Below are positions 36,155 through 49,059 of a stretch of 64,000 nt of DNA, in pieces (position 1 is the stretch's first letter; each line of letters begins with the position of its first letter). The notes under the pieces were generated by a model that was not told where the DNA came from, made no database searches, and was given only the letters and a program-made list of their open reading frames with translations. This DNA comes from Viscum album (lineage: Eukaryota; Streptophyta; Magnoliopsida; Santalales; Viscaceae). The stretch spans positions 809,187,123 through 809,251,122 of the forward strand of contig OY728136.1 of NCBI GenBank assembly GCA_963277665.1. Direction: 5' to 3'. Position numbers and translations under genes: made by a program.

Positions 36155-38968
36155 ATTCCCCCACACTTAGCACTTGGACTCCTGGACAAGTCAAAATCAA
36201 AATCAAATCAAAGCAAATTTAAAACACATGTCATTGAGATCCACCAATTCCACACCAAGAAATAAAAGATATCATGCCTCATCCATAAAAATTATTCAAA
36301 ATTATCAAATCAGATCATTCAATATTTTTCCCTCTTTATTTCTCCTCCCATGCACACAAGACACCTGCCTCACATGAGTTTTCTCTCATCTCACAAATAT
36401 CAATTTTCAACAATGTTTTTCTCATCAAAACCAATGAAAGGGTCACCATAGGTTTGAAAAACTTATAATTCTCCACCCGATGTGAGTCAAGGACATGTGT
36501 TTATCATGGGTAATTTTCAGGGTTGTTCTATGTATAATGGTTGGTAGGATTTTATGTGAAAAAATATGAGGCTGAATGAGGAGGGCTTGGATCTTTTTAA
36601 AGAAAAATTGCACAATTCTAATTTTTCACTCATTTATGGTATCCTCCTCACTCCCCTTAGTAGAAATTCCGCTCTATCATCATAAAATCTCAAGGAATTT
36701 TCAAATAGGTCAGCATTTCAGAAAAAATTTCAATCTTCTCGAACATGATTTTTCTTAAAAGCTTCAGAAAAGGCACAACTTTATTTCTCCATTAGAAGAT
36801 CTCGAAAGGCACAGCTTCTCTTATCATGAAAGCTCTAGAAAAGTTACAGCTTTCAATAGAATGATTTTTCATCATCACACACATCTCTTCAAAATTTTAT
36901 TTTCCACCCAAAGTTTCTCCAAATGAGGTATCACAACACAAGACAACCTCCCCCACACTTAAGTTTAACTAGATCATGCAATTTCACTTCAAGAGCAGGT
37001 TGTATAGGGAAAATTGGCTTGTAATGTGGAAAACCTAATATGATGTTCATAGATTCTATGGAATACAAGTATTAAATGTACAAGGTAGTCCATAATTAAA
37101 GGGATTATCTTGAAAAGGTGGATTTAAACCCAAAAAATTTCCCCAATCATTTAAAACACATGTACACCAAACCCTCAAGTTTTGAAAGGAATAAATAAAA
37201 TTATGGTTAATACAAGAATGGTCTGGTTCTCTCAATAAGTGAGGTGAATGAAAAGAATATGAAAAAAATGGTTCAGAAGCCTCATAGGAATGTGATTTCA
37301 AAGATAAAGATAGTGAAATGTGGCATGAGATTCAAAAATTGCATTACTTTTCCTGAAATTCCCAAAGAATGGAACTTGAAGTAAAATAATTTTCATCATT
37401 CATTTAAGATCATTTTCATGGAATAAATTTCTTCACTCGATAACATGGGTTTTAAAAATGGAAATGATAATCATTTCAGCTCAAAAATTTTAAAAACACA
37501 CTAAAAACTGAAAAATAAACACATAAAAATTTGAAAACACGCATTTTTTTAAAAAAAACATCAAATGAAAATCCTAAACTACAAAGGTTCCCTCCCCCAC
37601 ATGTAAATGATGTAGTTTCCTCAATGAATTAAAAGGGATGTAACATGTAAGTAGAATTTAAAATTAAACACAGCAGGAAGAAAGTGTAAAGGATAGGTAC
37701 AACCTGACTTATTGGTAACGCAACATTGAGTTAAGATCCTAAGTGTTGCACGCTAAAAACCTACAAAAAATAAAATAATAATAAAACATAAGAGATTTAT
37801 TTAATGAAATTAAAATCGAAATAGGATGAGAAAATAAGTATAGATATTGGTTTAATCCCCCAAGTGGGACTTGGGTTTTGACTGCCTCTAGGTGGGTAGT
37901 TCCCGTTGGTTATCCCCAATTTGAATGTTGGTTGAGTTTCTTTGTGAGAAACCAAAAAAACTTTTTATTCAAATCATGTGATTCATCCTTTTTGTTGATA
38001 AAACCATGGGTATAGTACACCAAATCTACCCCTAGTACAATAAGATACAATTTTCTTTGTGGGGGTAGGACAAATAATGAGTGCTCATCTTTCTTGGTTT
38101 CCAATTTCACAGCCTCCTCTTCATTCTCCAGTTATTTCTGAAGGTATGTTGCATCAATTGAATAATCAAAGGTAATGTGGGAGTTTAATTCTATTTGAAC
38201 AAAGTTAAAACATGAAGAATCAATATCTAATTCTTGCCTTTTAAAGTAAGCATCATGTGTCTCTTTTTCCTTAGGCAATGCCACTTGAATCATCTCATGT
38301 ACTCACTATAATAAATGATCAACCTATTTGGGGAGCTCTATATGTTATTCATCGGGTGCATCATCTTTTTCTTCCTCATCAACCAAGGCAATACAAGAGT
38401 TATCAGAATCTGAAAATTTCATGCAAGGGGAATTAGTACTCAATTCATATTCTATAAAATCCTAATAAACAGAGTTTAGAAAAATATTATCTCCTTGGTT
38501 CTTCAGTGGAAAGATCCTCATTGAGTTGAATTTTATTGGGTAGGGGTAGGTAGTCAGGCTCCTCTATTTTAAAGATGAGTGGTGAATTCACTTACCCCAC
38601 TATTTTGGATTCTAGTTCAGGTTGAGGATCTTGATCCAATGTAACCTTCTCTATGGACTTTAATCTTTGATAATCAATATTGACTTGATTCACCATGTCC
38701 ATAAGTTCTTGAAGTGAGATACCTATGACATGTCCATTCATCATTTTCTAGGCCAAAATAGTGAGTTCATCATGACTTTGAAAGAGGTGTTCCTTAGCAT
38801 TATGAACCATTTTTCCCTGAAACTATGATTAATCAATCCAAGAATAATAATTTCAGTTGGAATACATCATGGATTTTTTATATTTTTTTAAATAAAATAA
38901 ATGAAAACATTTACAAAATGATAGAATTAGATTGTTGGCACAACCTCCCCGGAAAAGGCACTAAGTTT
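36155..38968 (-). other. Tandem element interior 2
   Basis: 2,814 bp, colinear with interior 1. It has the purine tract at 36155-36168, a non-coding part, the pseudo-ORF (37910-38810) and a PBS (GTGCCTTTTCCGGGGAGG on the minus strand, about 38944-38961). Confidence 0.8.
37910..38810 (-). pseudogene. Acidic ORF of the tandem element, interior 2, frameshifted
   Basis: Equivalent of 33460-34380. The start codon is at 38810 (CAT on the plus strand at 38808-38810). Compared with interior 1 it has a short deletion near 38495 and additional stops. The C-terminal 66-codon piece (37910-38110) keeps the same residues with few changes (for example LPPQRKLYL and VYYTHGF). Function unknown. Confidence 0.6.
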
Positions 38969-40578
38969 TGACATGTTCCTGTCGTGGGGTGTGAAAAAAA
39001 CAAATAAAAACTAAGTTAAAATATATTAAAGTGGTTAACCTAGGTTTTCTCCAGATAGGAGTGCACGACAATTATGTTTTTCACTTAAATTAAAGAAAGA
39101 AGAAGAGGTTCTTTTTGAAATTATTTGAGTTAAAAAATAAAGCAAGCAATTGAAAAGAATGGTTGAACACTAACAGATGAAGAGATTGATGGGGTCAGGG
39201 TAGGATCACCTTTGAAATGTCATCATAATAATAAAGATCATATTCCCTCTCTTCTTTTTGAATGAAAAATGAAAGACTCCTTGATCGAGTTATCAATCAC
39301 CCTTGGTTAATAAAACAAATGGAACTCACTCCTATGTGCATGGAAGTTCATAAACAATCCCTAAACAACTAAGTCAAGTCCCGGTCGGGAATTTTTTATC
39401 CTTATAACTCTAGAAAAAATTTACTAATTACACACACATTCCAACAATTGCTATACACTCACCACCTGACATAATATGCTCGATCGAGACAAATTGCACT
39501 AGGCGGAGGGAGATTAAAAGTCTTTAACCAAAGATATTAACAATGAATACACCAAACCCAAAACATGGTCACATTGATAGAATTGGTAAACACTGAGAAT
39601 AAATTTCATTCAAAAGAAAAATAGTGTTTTACATTTAAGCACAAAACTCTGACATTACAAAAGTGATACTCCTTCCCCAATCACTCAAAGGTTTTACCCC
39701 TCCATGTGAAGGGTAATAGGGTTGAAAGGTGAAAAAGAGAGCATGATGAAACTAAGTAAAAAGAAAATAGAAAATAGAAATAACTTCAAGAACTCAATCC
39801 TCCAGAATAGCCCCTCTTTCACCTTCTTCAACCCCTTTGAATGGAAGTGAACACTCTTATTTATAGACTTTTAGAGTTGAGAATTTCCCTCCAAAATTAC
39901 TCCACCTAAATTTGAAGTATTGTTGGCATAATAAATGGCCGAATATCGAGAATTATTATTCATAAATTTTGTTCCCCTATTTCTTTTTCATGCGTCTTCA
40001 AAATATCAACAAATTTGGACAAGTGGTAAAAAAGTTATCCTCGAATTACTAATGATATTGTTTTCTTTTCGAGGTGACTCTTCAACTTCCTCTCTTTGTC
40101 TGCATTCAATGGATGATTAATGACCTAATTTCTTCAAGAAATTTATTTTGAACATGATTCATGGAAGCCTATTTATCTTCCAGCTGGAATAACCTTATTT
40201 AGACATGTGTAGCCTGAGATATACTTCATTAATTATGGTGGGGTCCATTCTGTCGGCCTGAAAACTTTTTCCAATTGTTTAATTTTTCTGGCCCATTTTG
40301 TGCCGAATTGGATCATGGTACAGAAGCCAAAGTTGAAACCCACGAGCATAGAAAGCCTAAAAATGGAATCATAGAATTTGGATCAAAAATTTAAAAGATA
40401 TTCTGGAAATACAGAAGATACACAAAACTGCTAAATTTCCAGAATTAACCAATTTCCACAATTAAGCCCATAATTCCCCAAAACACTAAAATGATACAAA
40501 TCAGCTCAAATTGATTAATTGTAAGGGTTTAAATTAATGAAACACATTTGAAAAATAATGAAAATATTATCTCTATGA
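38969..40578 (-). repeat. Tandem element LTR-c (outermost 5' LTR)
   Basis: 1,610 bp, opens TGACATGTTCC. The far end reads CTCTATGA where the other LTRs read CTCTATCA, a single change at the terminal dinucleotide. The CTCGT duplication follows. Confidence 0.9.
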
Positions 40579-40700
40579 CTCGTCCTCTACCTCAACCTCA
40601 TCCTCCACCTCGACCTCATCCTTATCCTTGGTCTCAGCATCATCCTCAGCCTCGACCTCTTCCGCACTATCGTCACCGCCAGGAACGAACCACCACTAAG
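40579..40700 (-). repeat. Acidic low-complexity tract, right part
   Basis: Continues 29955-30090 after removal of the tandem element. It is a plus-strand CCTC/GACCTCATCC run that encodes Glu/Asp-rich residues on the minus strand (for example EVEVEDEVEVEDE). Confidence 0.6.
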
Positions 40701-42660
40701 ACTACTGCATGGTTCATTATATAATTAATTCTTTGAAAACATATATTCATCACAAGCTGCACCGATCGTTGGTAGAAGTTATGGATATACAACTTTCATC
40801 GGTTCATAAATTCATTGTTTTACCTCTCAACTCGTTATTCCACCTTTGTGACCCTTTTTTGGATTTTCTTGCCCATCCCATAACCTTTCCAAATAGTTGG
40901 TATTACAATTGGTACATGAATAGGGATAATACCTCATCATTACTACACTCTTCCTAGTTCGACCGTGTAATTTTCCAGGTTCTCATCTCTCAAAACCTAA
41001 TTTAAGTGATCATTTGGCCCAAAATTCTCAGGTTCTTGAGCATCAAGGGCCTCTAAATTAGCTTGTTACAAATATAAATATATTATTAAGTTATAAAATA
41101 GATATTAAAATTTTAAATCAGAAAATTAAAACTTATAATCTTCAGATGTGTCGGTTCGTTAATCGCACTTCCATCTTTTTTTCTACTCGAGCAAAATAGT
41201 TATTCTCAAGGCACACATCCTTAAATATCCAACATCTGCCTCTACAATGACATTGAATGTGGGAAATAAAAATTGAAAATAGGTTACCAATAATAAATTT
41301 TATAACTTAAATTATATCAAATCTTTATAAATAGAATAAATTATGTATAAAACAATAGAATGTGCTAGTCCTAAAGAAAAATTATAAACAATTGTCATAC
41401 CAACTTCCTCTCTTGATCTGACATCGTAGTACACCCAAAAGTGTGGAGGTATTTTTTAGCATAGATGTTATTTTATTTTTTTCTGGATGATTCCTAAATA
41501 AAATTCAGGAATAAAAAATATATTATTAATTAAAAACATGAACATTTTAATTTAAAAACCTCAAATGTGATTAATAAATTAAACTTGGTAGTCATCCAAT
41601 GAGTAATAATTTGTTGATATTGTTCTATTGGACACTCATTCTTAATAAGTACCACCTCTAACTCTGTTCTAACTCAATCAGGTCATCCAATATACAACTC
41701 ATGTTTATAGGATCTCCAAATCTCACCTAATTCCTTTAAACGTACTGATCATGCACCCTCACCATCAGGAAAATTAAACTGAAGATGATGCCAAAATATT
41801 AATTCATATAAATAAAAAAAATATTTCATTAAATCTAATAGATTTTTTACCCATATTTTTTCCCAAGAATTATCCTTTACTTAATTTGGAAACTGTCTTC
41901 ATGATAGCGGTCTGATGTGAATGATGTCGGCATATTTGGAAAGTTCCACCAGAAATATCTCACATTGCTTACCCGTTTTTTGATCATTTGGTTGTCTTCA
42001 TTATAGTCCACCATCAACTACGTGTGGTGGTTCCACTCCTCATGCATTTTTGTAATCCCCCGCTACCTATTAGTAGATGTATATGTTATGAAATAAAAAA
42101 TATATATTATATCAATACGTGTTATAATGAAAATAAATTATGGTATAAATTTTTTTTAGGATTCTAAAATATATCTATGGGATTCGAATCAATGGGAACC
42201 GTTGGATCCACAGGAACTGAAGGAACATGACCCTGTATAGGTGAAGTGGGTACCATTGAATGCTATGTAGGCATAGACTATGTCGAATCAGGATTCAAAG
42301 AAGGAATGTTAAATCTTGGAGAGAAAGAATTAGATGATAAAGAATATGGCATGGATGACTGTCCAAATGCATAATATGAATGTGGAGTGGGAATCATCAT
42401 CGGATATGTTAAATATTGGTGAGGAGGCGCATATGTAAAGGTTTTTGAAAATATGGGAGGCCTAAATATCCTACATTTCCCTAACAACATAGTGGGATCA
42501 TAATATTTGTATGATGGTACGTCAGTGGGAGGGGTAGGGTCTAATCAGGTATGCAGACTAGAGTGCCTAACTCTCGTACCCCCCTTCCTCCATACCACTG
42601 ACTTGATTATTGGGACCACTACTAGGCTGATCTTGGAATAATTGGGGCCTATGCGGTACA
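40701..42660 (-). pseudogene. CACTA-2 second-gene region (TNPA-like position), decayed
   Basis: In CACTA elements a second gene lies downstream of the transposase. Here the minus strand past the TNP2 remnant has a Pro/Tyr/Ser-rich open piece (42278-42490, FTYAPPHQYLTYPMMIPTP) like the low-complexity N-terminal part of such proteins. Short patches follow, such as FWWNFPNMPTSF (about 41930-41960), and the region leads to the acidic tract at 40700. I cannot match a domain with certainty, so naming it TNPA-like rests on position and composition only. Confidence 0.4.
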
Positions 42661-42708
42661 TCCTACATAAAAGTTTAAAACAAAATTAATCACATGACAT
42701 TATATGTT

Positions 42709-42735
42709 ATTGATATATATATATATATATATATG
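42709..42735. repeat. (TA)n microsatellite
   Basis: About twelve TA units between the second-gene region and the transposase remnant of CACTA-2. Confidence 0.9.
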
Positions 42736-43439
42736 AAATGAAATACTCACAATAGGAACTAATGGAGAAATGCCCATCTCAGTCATTTGGCGACTGTTTT
42801 CTATCATCTTTTTTCTTCACCACTCCTCAATTGGTTTAATTTCTTTAATTTGAAAAAATATAGGAGTAATTAGAAGAGGAAAACTAATGTGTAACCAAAA
42901 AAAATAAAAAAAATTGAGACATGGCTTATTTGTCTTAGTTTATTTGGATTATATTTTCGATTATGTAATTTAGCTATTTTTTGTTAGGTTATTATTTTCA
43001 TTTGTTTTGATTTTCATATCAATAAGTTTAATATGTCCAATTAAATTCATCTTTTTTTTATTCTAATTTAATTGTTCCAGTTGTGTTTGTTTTTTTGTAG
43101 GTTTTCTTAAAATTCAATTCAATATTATAAAATTCAACTCAAATAAAAATGAAACCAATAAACATTGAATACTAACATTAAGGTCAAGTAGGATAAAAAA
43201 TATTTTTTAATCAATATTAAATAATTTTGAATAGTATCAACCTTAACAACCAAAGTCGAGCTAAACCAAAAGAACTGAGAACATGGATAAATGATTCTAT
43301 ATATTTTCCACCACAACATTGGGTTCACAATCAACTCTGAAAAATGAGCATTTGAATTCATCATAAGTAATAAATGGATTTGTGACAATTGAATTAGGGA
43401 TGGTGTCAACTCCTTCATCACTATCATCAAAAACATGTC

Positions 43440-46400
43440 TTGGAATTACTTTAATAATGACACCAAATTTAGGTTGAAGAGGATCTTTGATATAAAAAAC
43501 CTATTTCGTCATTGATTCCAATACATATGGTTCATCGGTAGCAAGATTTTGAGTCCTATCAATAACTAAAAATCCAAAATCATCAATAAAGGTGCTCAGC
43601 CTCATCATCAAATCAAACCATTATAATTTCATCATCATGACTCAACCATGAGAGTAATAATCCAATGTTATTATTTTCTCAATGACTCCATAATAAGATA
43701 CAGTTTTAAAATGAGGTATATTATCTGATGCACTGGCATGACAATATTTTGTGGTATTTAGCCTAACACCATCATGTTGGGTTATCACATTCTTTTCTCA
43801 TTCATTGATAATAAATCTATACCCATTGATCAGAATTGATTTATATTCATGAACCACAGTATTGGGACCCAAAGGAAAAGCTTTTATTTCCTCGGAAATA
43901 GATTCAGTAGCAAAACTTGATACCTGAAATATAAATGAATATTAAACTTAATTAAATAATGATTTTATTTATTTATTACATCAATATTTATACCCACTAT
44001 TTCAATCAAGTAGAAAACTCTTTTCTATAAAATGTATTTATCCTTATAAAAGATAAAGAATGATGCTTTCTATTTATAATTTATGTATGTTCCCTATAGT
44101 TGAAAATAGAAATGGTTTAAAAGATATATAAAATTACAAGAGATGAGATAAGACATACATGTTCGATTTACTTACTTGATATCGTAATTAAATAAGTCAT
44201 AGTTGAACAACATTTTGCATTGTGCCATATCTCGCTCTTCAAGGATTAATGTTGTCAATGTATATGATTTAGGAACTCCTCCTATTTGAGAAAGTGATGG
44301 AAAACTAGGTTCAATTTTATCATACTATTCTTCTTCATTTATCATTGGTTTTTTTATTCTTTTAGTAAGATCAGGAAAATACATTGAGTAGAAATCCATA
44401 CTTTTTTGAGGTAAGTAACTATTCACAATAAAACCTTTCGGATGATTCCTATTCGAGACATAATATTTCAATGTGTACATATTTATTTCAGTTGGATATA
44501 TCCAACAAAAAGTAACAGGTCCTATGAGAAGTATTTTGGTTGAAATATGGATAGACAGATGCAACATGCATGTGAAAAATGATGGAGGAAATATATTCTA
44601 TAACTCACACAAAATTAATGGTGTCTTTACTAACATTTATTATAAGAAATACTTGGACAAATTCTTAGCACAAAGATCTCTAAACAAATGGAACAACTGA
44701 ATAACTAAAACCCTTACATTATTGTACAAATGATGATGAATTACTATTGGAATAAAATCATTTAGAAGGAAATGATAATCATGATTCATCAAATATTTTA
44801 GCTTTAACTCTTTTCTGTTGACCTGTTTTGATATACTGCTTGAATAACCATCAAGAATGATAATATTCTCTAATAATTCCAGAAATTGATTTTTTTTATA
44901 GGTTTCATCACATAAGAAGAACATGGAACATTCCATTTATATTCATTGATACACACTGGATGCAATTCTGGTCTGATCCCCCAATCCACCAAGTCATGTT
45001 GAGATTTTAAATCATCTTTTGTATTTCCCTTTAAATTTAGAAGAATCGAAATCTAAAATTCACATATATTCTTTTCAATGTGAATTACATCTAAGAAATG
45101 ATGTAAAAATTTGTTGACCAATAAGAAAAATAAAATAATATAATCCTCTTATTAAAATTATAATGTGTATCATTAGAAACATTCTTCCTCTTTTTAGATT
45201 TCATTTGACCCTTCCCAAATGAAAAACTGGAATATTGTAATTCATTAAGCACATCAGTTCTATACATATGATGAGGTGGATTTTTGGTCACCATGGTATT
45301 TTTAAATCATTCAAAATTATTTCTATATGGATGATCCATTGGAAAAAATCATTGATGTCCCATAAAACTAAAACTATAGTGATATTTCAGTCTTTTGGAT
45401 CAAGTATTATTCATACAAATAGAACATGACAGCTTTACCTTCGAGCTCCATCCAGAAATCATTTCATAAGAAAAAAATCATTGATCATCCACATAAGTGC
45501 AGTACACATCCAAAATATTTCTTCCAAACATGCATCGTATTTGGGAACACCCACATCCCAAATAATTTTCAACTCTTTTATTAAAGGTTGCATGTATACA
45601 TCTATATCATTTCCGAGATCATAAAGGCCGGATATGAGTATACTTGTGGAAGTGTAAGGTTTTTTCATACAAAACCATTGAGGAAGGTTATAAATGTTTA
45701 TGAAAATCAGCCATATTCTAGGAATAGTAAGAATCTTCCCAAACAGATTAAATTTGTCACATGAAAGACCCCACATCACATTACGTATTTCATCTGCAAA
45801 ATCATGATATTGAGTAACAAATATATTCCATGAAAATCCATCTACAGGGTGAACCAACTATTTATTATTCTTATTTACCTCAGTATAATTCCATCACATT
45901 TTTATTTATATTTCATCAAACATGAAAATATTATAGATTTTGGGGATCAATGGAATATTCTGTATTACTTTCATGGGAACATTTGATGGTGTTCCCTTAG
46001 ATTTTGGATTCTTTCAGGATGTTACACATTTTATAAAATCATTTCTTTCATCTGTTTCTTCCTAGAATAAGATTCAATCTTTTGGGAAAGCATGAATTTT
46101 GTTTTTTGAAAATACAATTTCTTCAACTAACTTTCTTTCTATACAGTGGTTTGAGGGAATATCTACATCATCTGGAAGTAATTCCTTCAAAAAGCTAAGA
46201 ATGTAATCAATGGTAGTACTAGAAACCCCATACATTGTTTTCCTATGAAATAATCGTATTAAAAATTACATCTTTTTCAATTTACCACATTGTCGATATA
46301 CTGGAGTCATCGTAGCATCATTCAATTTTTAACCCTATCAACGCCATCATTTTCATTGGATGCATCATGCATGCTCATATCGAAGTCTTCTTGGGTTAAA

Positions 46401-46731
46401 ATCCTTTCCCTATCATGATGAATAAGAATCAAAAAAATTTCGTATATAAAATTCTCTAATTCAATATTCTAATTTAGATCATCAAAATTTCATATTCCAT
46501 TTTCAACCCATTGTGATACTACACATAGTAGTTTCTTTGAAACCCATATTTGGTTATATGGTAGATAACTTCTTCATGGATCAACCAGGGTCTTACAAAA
46601 CAGTTATAACATGGGAAGTGTATGAAACCACTACTTAAAGAATTTTCAATTGAGAAATCTAAAAATCTCTCCAAATTGTTTTGAAAATCACTTGATATCT
46701 GATTAGTTTCATACATCCAACTTCTATCAAT
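43440..46731 (-). pseudogene. CACTA TNP2-type transposase, decayed
   Basis: Minus-strand blocks in family order. N-terminal transposase-associated domain: DRSWMYETNQIS to GFQRNYY, 46731-46519, the start Met replaced by Ile. TNP2 core: 45857-45459 (HPVDGFSWNIFV, MWGLSCDKFNLFG, YNLPQWFCMKKPY, DVYMQPLIKELK), then DPKD and HIEI blocks to about 45050 and HDYHFLLNDFIPI near 44780. DUF4218: 44640-44325 (LHLSIHIS, GPVTFCWIYP, NRNHPKGFI). DUF4216: about 43870-43500 (WFDLMMR...FGFLVIDR). This protein would bind and cut the CACTA ends in the nucleus. Many stops and frameshifts mean no product. It reads toward the left end. Confidence 0.92.
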
Positions 46732-46779
46732 TCATTAAAAATAATGAAATAAGTCATTTAATGGAATAAATTCAATAAT

Positions 46780-47149
46780 ATTGATATTTAATCAAAAATA
46801 TATTTAAGTAAACGTGAATTGTTCACTTTATATAAAACCATAAATGACAAACTACTTTATATGAGAATCATAATATAAAGGAAAAATAAATACTCTATAT
46901 ATAGGTTTTGTTAATTAGATAATAATTATTCAACTAAGTTCATTTTTTATCAAAACTATAGATTTTATTATATTTCGGTTCACTTTAGTTTAATTCCTTT
47001 TATTTTAGTTTAGTTTGATGAAATTTAATGTTTTTTAGGTCTACTCAAGTATACTTGGGTCACATCAAATGATTCCAATTCTATTTAGTTGGTTTGGTGT
47101 ATCCTAGGATTTCATTAGTATGAGGGTTGGAGTAGTGTGGTATTTTTCA
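46780..47149. other. AT-rich spacer between transposase and Athila-like fragment
   Basis: No recognisable coding remnant. It may include the non-coding end of the inserted fragment. Confidence 0.35.
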
Positions 47150-48350
47150 CTAGTAATAGTATCATATTGTTGAGATACTTATTCAGACTATATCCATTGA
47201 TAACAAATTTTTATATTTCTCCTTTATTAAGTATCAAAACAACACTAAATAGAAAACCATTAGTGATGGTCAATGGTCCTTTGACTATGGAATGATGTTC
47301 GTTAGACATTAATTTCAGTCTTGAGTTGTAGAGAAATATATTTTCTATAGGTTGGAAGTCACTTTATTGAATCAACAAGTTATGTGGTACTCCTATTCTA
47401 TCCATGTAAATTCATAGAATTTACAAATTATTGTCTCTTTATTTTAGTATGTTCTTGAATATATAGTATTATTTTATATCCAGAATTTTCTATATCTATA
47501 TTCATCTCTTTAACTTCCTAATAAGATTTATGTTTTATCTCTACATTCACATGTTAACTATTCTATTTGATAAATTATTATGCTCTCATTCCACTGGGGG
47601 TTTTGTAATCTATTCTATAAACACACAAGGTGTCTTCCAACCTTTTGTTCATATATTTTCTATTTTGAATTTACTATATTTTCCAATATTCCTTTAATAT
47701 CACTTTTAATAAATTCAACTTGTTTATTGGATTGTGGATGGTATGGTGTGGATGTATTGTGGTTCACTCTATATTTTCTCATTAAATCTTCCATGAACCT
47801 GTAGTGAAAGTGGGTTCATGAGATGAATTCTTATAGGATTCTAAATCAAAAAAGATAATATTACTAAAAAAAGTATAAACAATAATGGTATCATCAATTT
47901 TTTGGCCTTGGATTCCCCACATTTTAAAACATAGTCAGCAAATAACAATATGTTTGAATATCAAAATGACTTGAGAAATGGATTTATATAGTCTATACCC
48001 AATACATCAAATATTTAACAAAAAATAATTGGTCATTAAAGTATTTATTATCTCTTAGATATATTTCTAGTGAATTTTCACTATTCGTATTTCTTATAAA
48101 ACACAAAATTATCGTTAAAAAGTTTAGGATAGTATATTCTATATTTAACAACTTTTCTAAAAGTTCATTAAGGTTCAAAGTAACCTTCACAATAAAAATT
48201 ATCCTAAAATTATAACACATAATATACCTCAATTTTAGGGAAACATATGTTTATCATTTGATCATTATAAAACATCTATATATATAGATCTTACCAAAAA
48301 TAAAACTATGATACAATATTTAGTATTAAAAAATTTGTTGGATTAGATGT
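47150..48350 (-). pseudogene. Athila/Tat-like gypsy integrase fragment inside CACTA-2
   Basis: Minus-strand blocks in order: VKYLMYW near 48005 and GIDYINPF just after it (about 47975), ILLFADYV (about 47940), NIIFFDLES and EFIS (about 47850), MEDLMRKYRVNH and TPYHPQSNKQVEF (47792-47720), GILENIVN (about 47700), then LYNSRLKL (about 47320) and KGPLTITNG (about 47270). These match the integrase core and C-terminal wording of Athila/Tat elements (GIDFMGPF, TPYHPQ-x-NGQVE, LYNSRLKL-x-PGK). Frames change and stops interrupt. No LTR was found beside it, so it is a fragment, in the transcribed 5' part of CACTA-2. Confidence 0.75.
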
Positions 48351-49055
48351 TACAGAACATGAGAGGTTACCAAAAATTTTAACATATCATCATACATTAG
48401 TACTTCTACTTTAAACAAATATTGTTAATATTTGGGAATTATTTCATTAAATAGCTCATGTTCTAGAATTTCCACCTCAGTTGTGTGGTAAATCCTACAA
48501 AAGTGGTCTTCCATTTGATTTTTAGCTCCTCTGTTTTCTTTTATTTTCAAATAAAATTTCTATCATTGAAAAATTTGTCTTACTAAACATAGATTTTATA
48601 ATGGTGTCTTGATCAAAAACACAAACAAAAAACAACCTTATCTAAAAATTAATACGAATGAAAAAAGTCAAATTAAATAGAGAAAAAATATATTACTCAA
48701 TTAGAGCTTACCGATTTGAAGTGGAAGAACAAAAAATGACTTGAATATGGATCCTCAGTTGGGAAGAATGGTTGGAAACCTGGGAAGGATAAGTGAGCTA
48801 TCATTTATGGAAAATCAAAACATAAAACAAAAAATAAATTAATGAAAAACATTAAAACTAAGCTACCACTTACATATTTAATGTTTTAGAACAAAAATGT
48901 CTTGAATTAAGATGGATCGACTGGTGGGAAGTAGTTCCACAGGCTACAGAAGAAGGGAGCTCCAATTTAGGGAAATAAGCGGGCAGAGGGGGAAAGTGGA
49001 TGGCCGCTGTGTATTTAGGGGAAAATATTTCAAAGGTTTTAAAAAATCATTTGGA
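48351..49055 (-). other. CACTA-2 5' leader region, shared with CACTA-3
   Basis: 48610-48960 resembles 54360-54770 of CACTA-3: CAATTAGA(G/A)C(T/A)TACC, then GAAGTGGAAGA, then a GGAAGA(A/G) block. In both elements a GTGGAAGAA-type block recurs about 165-185 bp further on. This is likely the untranslated first exon / promoter region of the transposase transcript. No ORF is seen. Confidence 0.55.
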
Positions 49056-49059
49056 TAGA

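Larger units (their letters stand above)
30091..40578 (-). mobile_element. Tandem non-autonomous LTR retroelement, three LTRs and two interiors
   Basis: Structure LTR-a (30091-31708), interior 1 (31709-34538), LTR-b (34539-36154), interior 2 (36155-38968), LTR-c (38969-40578), all on the minus strand. One 5-bp duplication CTCGT (30086-30090 and 40579-40583) flanks the whole array, and none separates the units. Primer-binding sites of the TTGCCGGGGAGG type follow LTR-b and LTR-c, and purine tracts (AAGTGTGGGGGAAT) precede LTR-a and LTR-b. The interiors, about 2.8 kb, have no gag-pol, only a decayed acidic ORF. Units differ by many substitutions, so the array is old. It lies within the acidic tract of CACTA-2. 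Confidence 0.92.
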
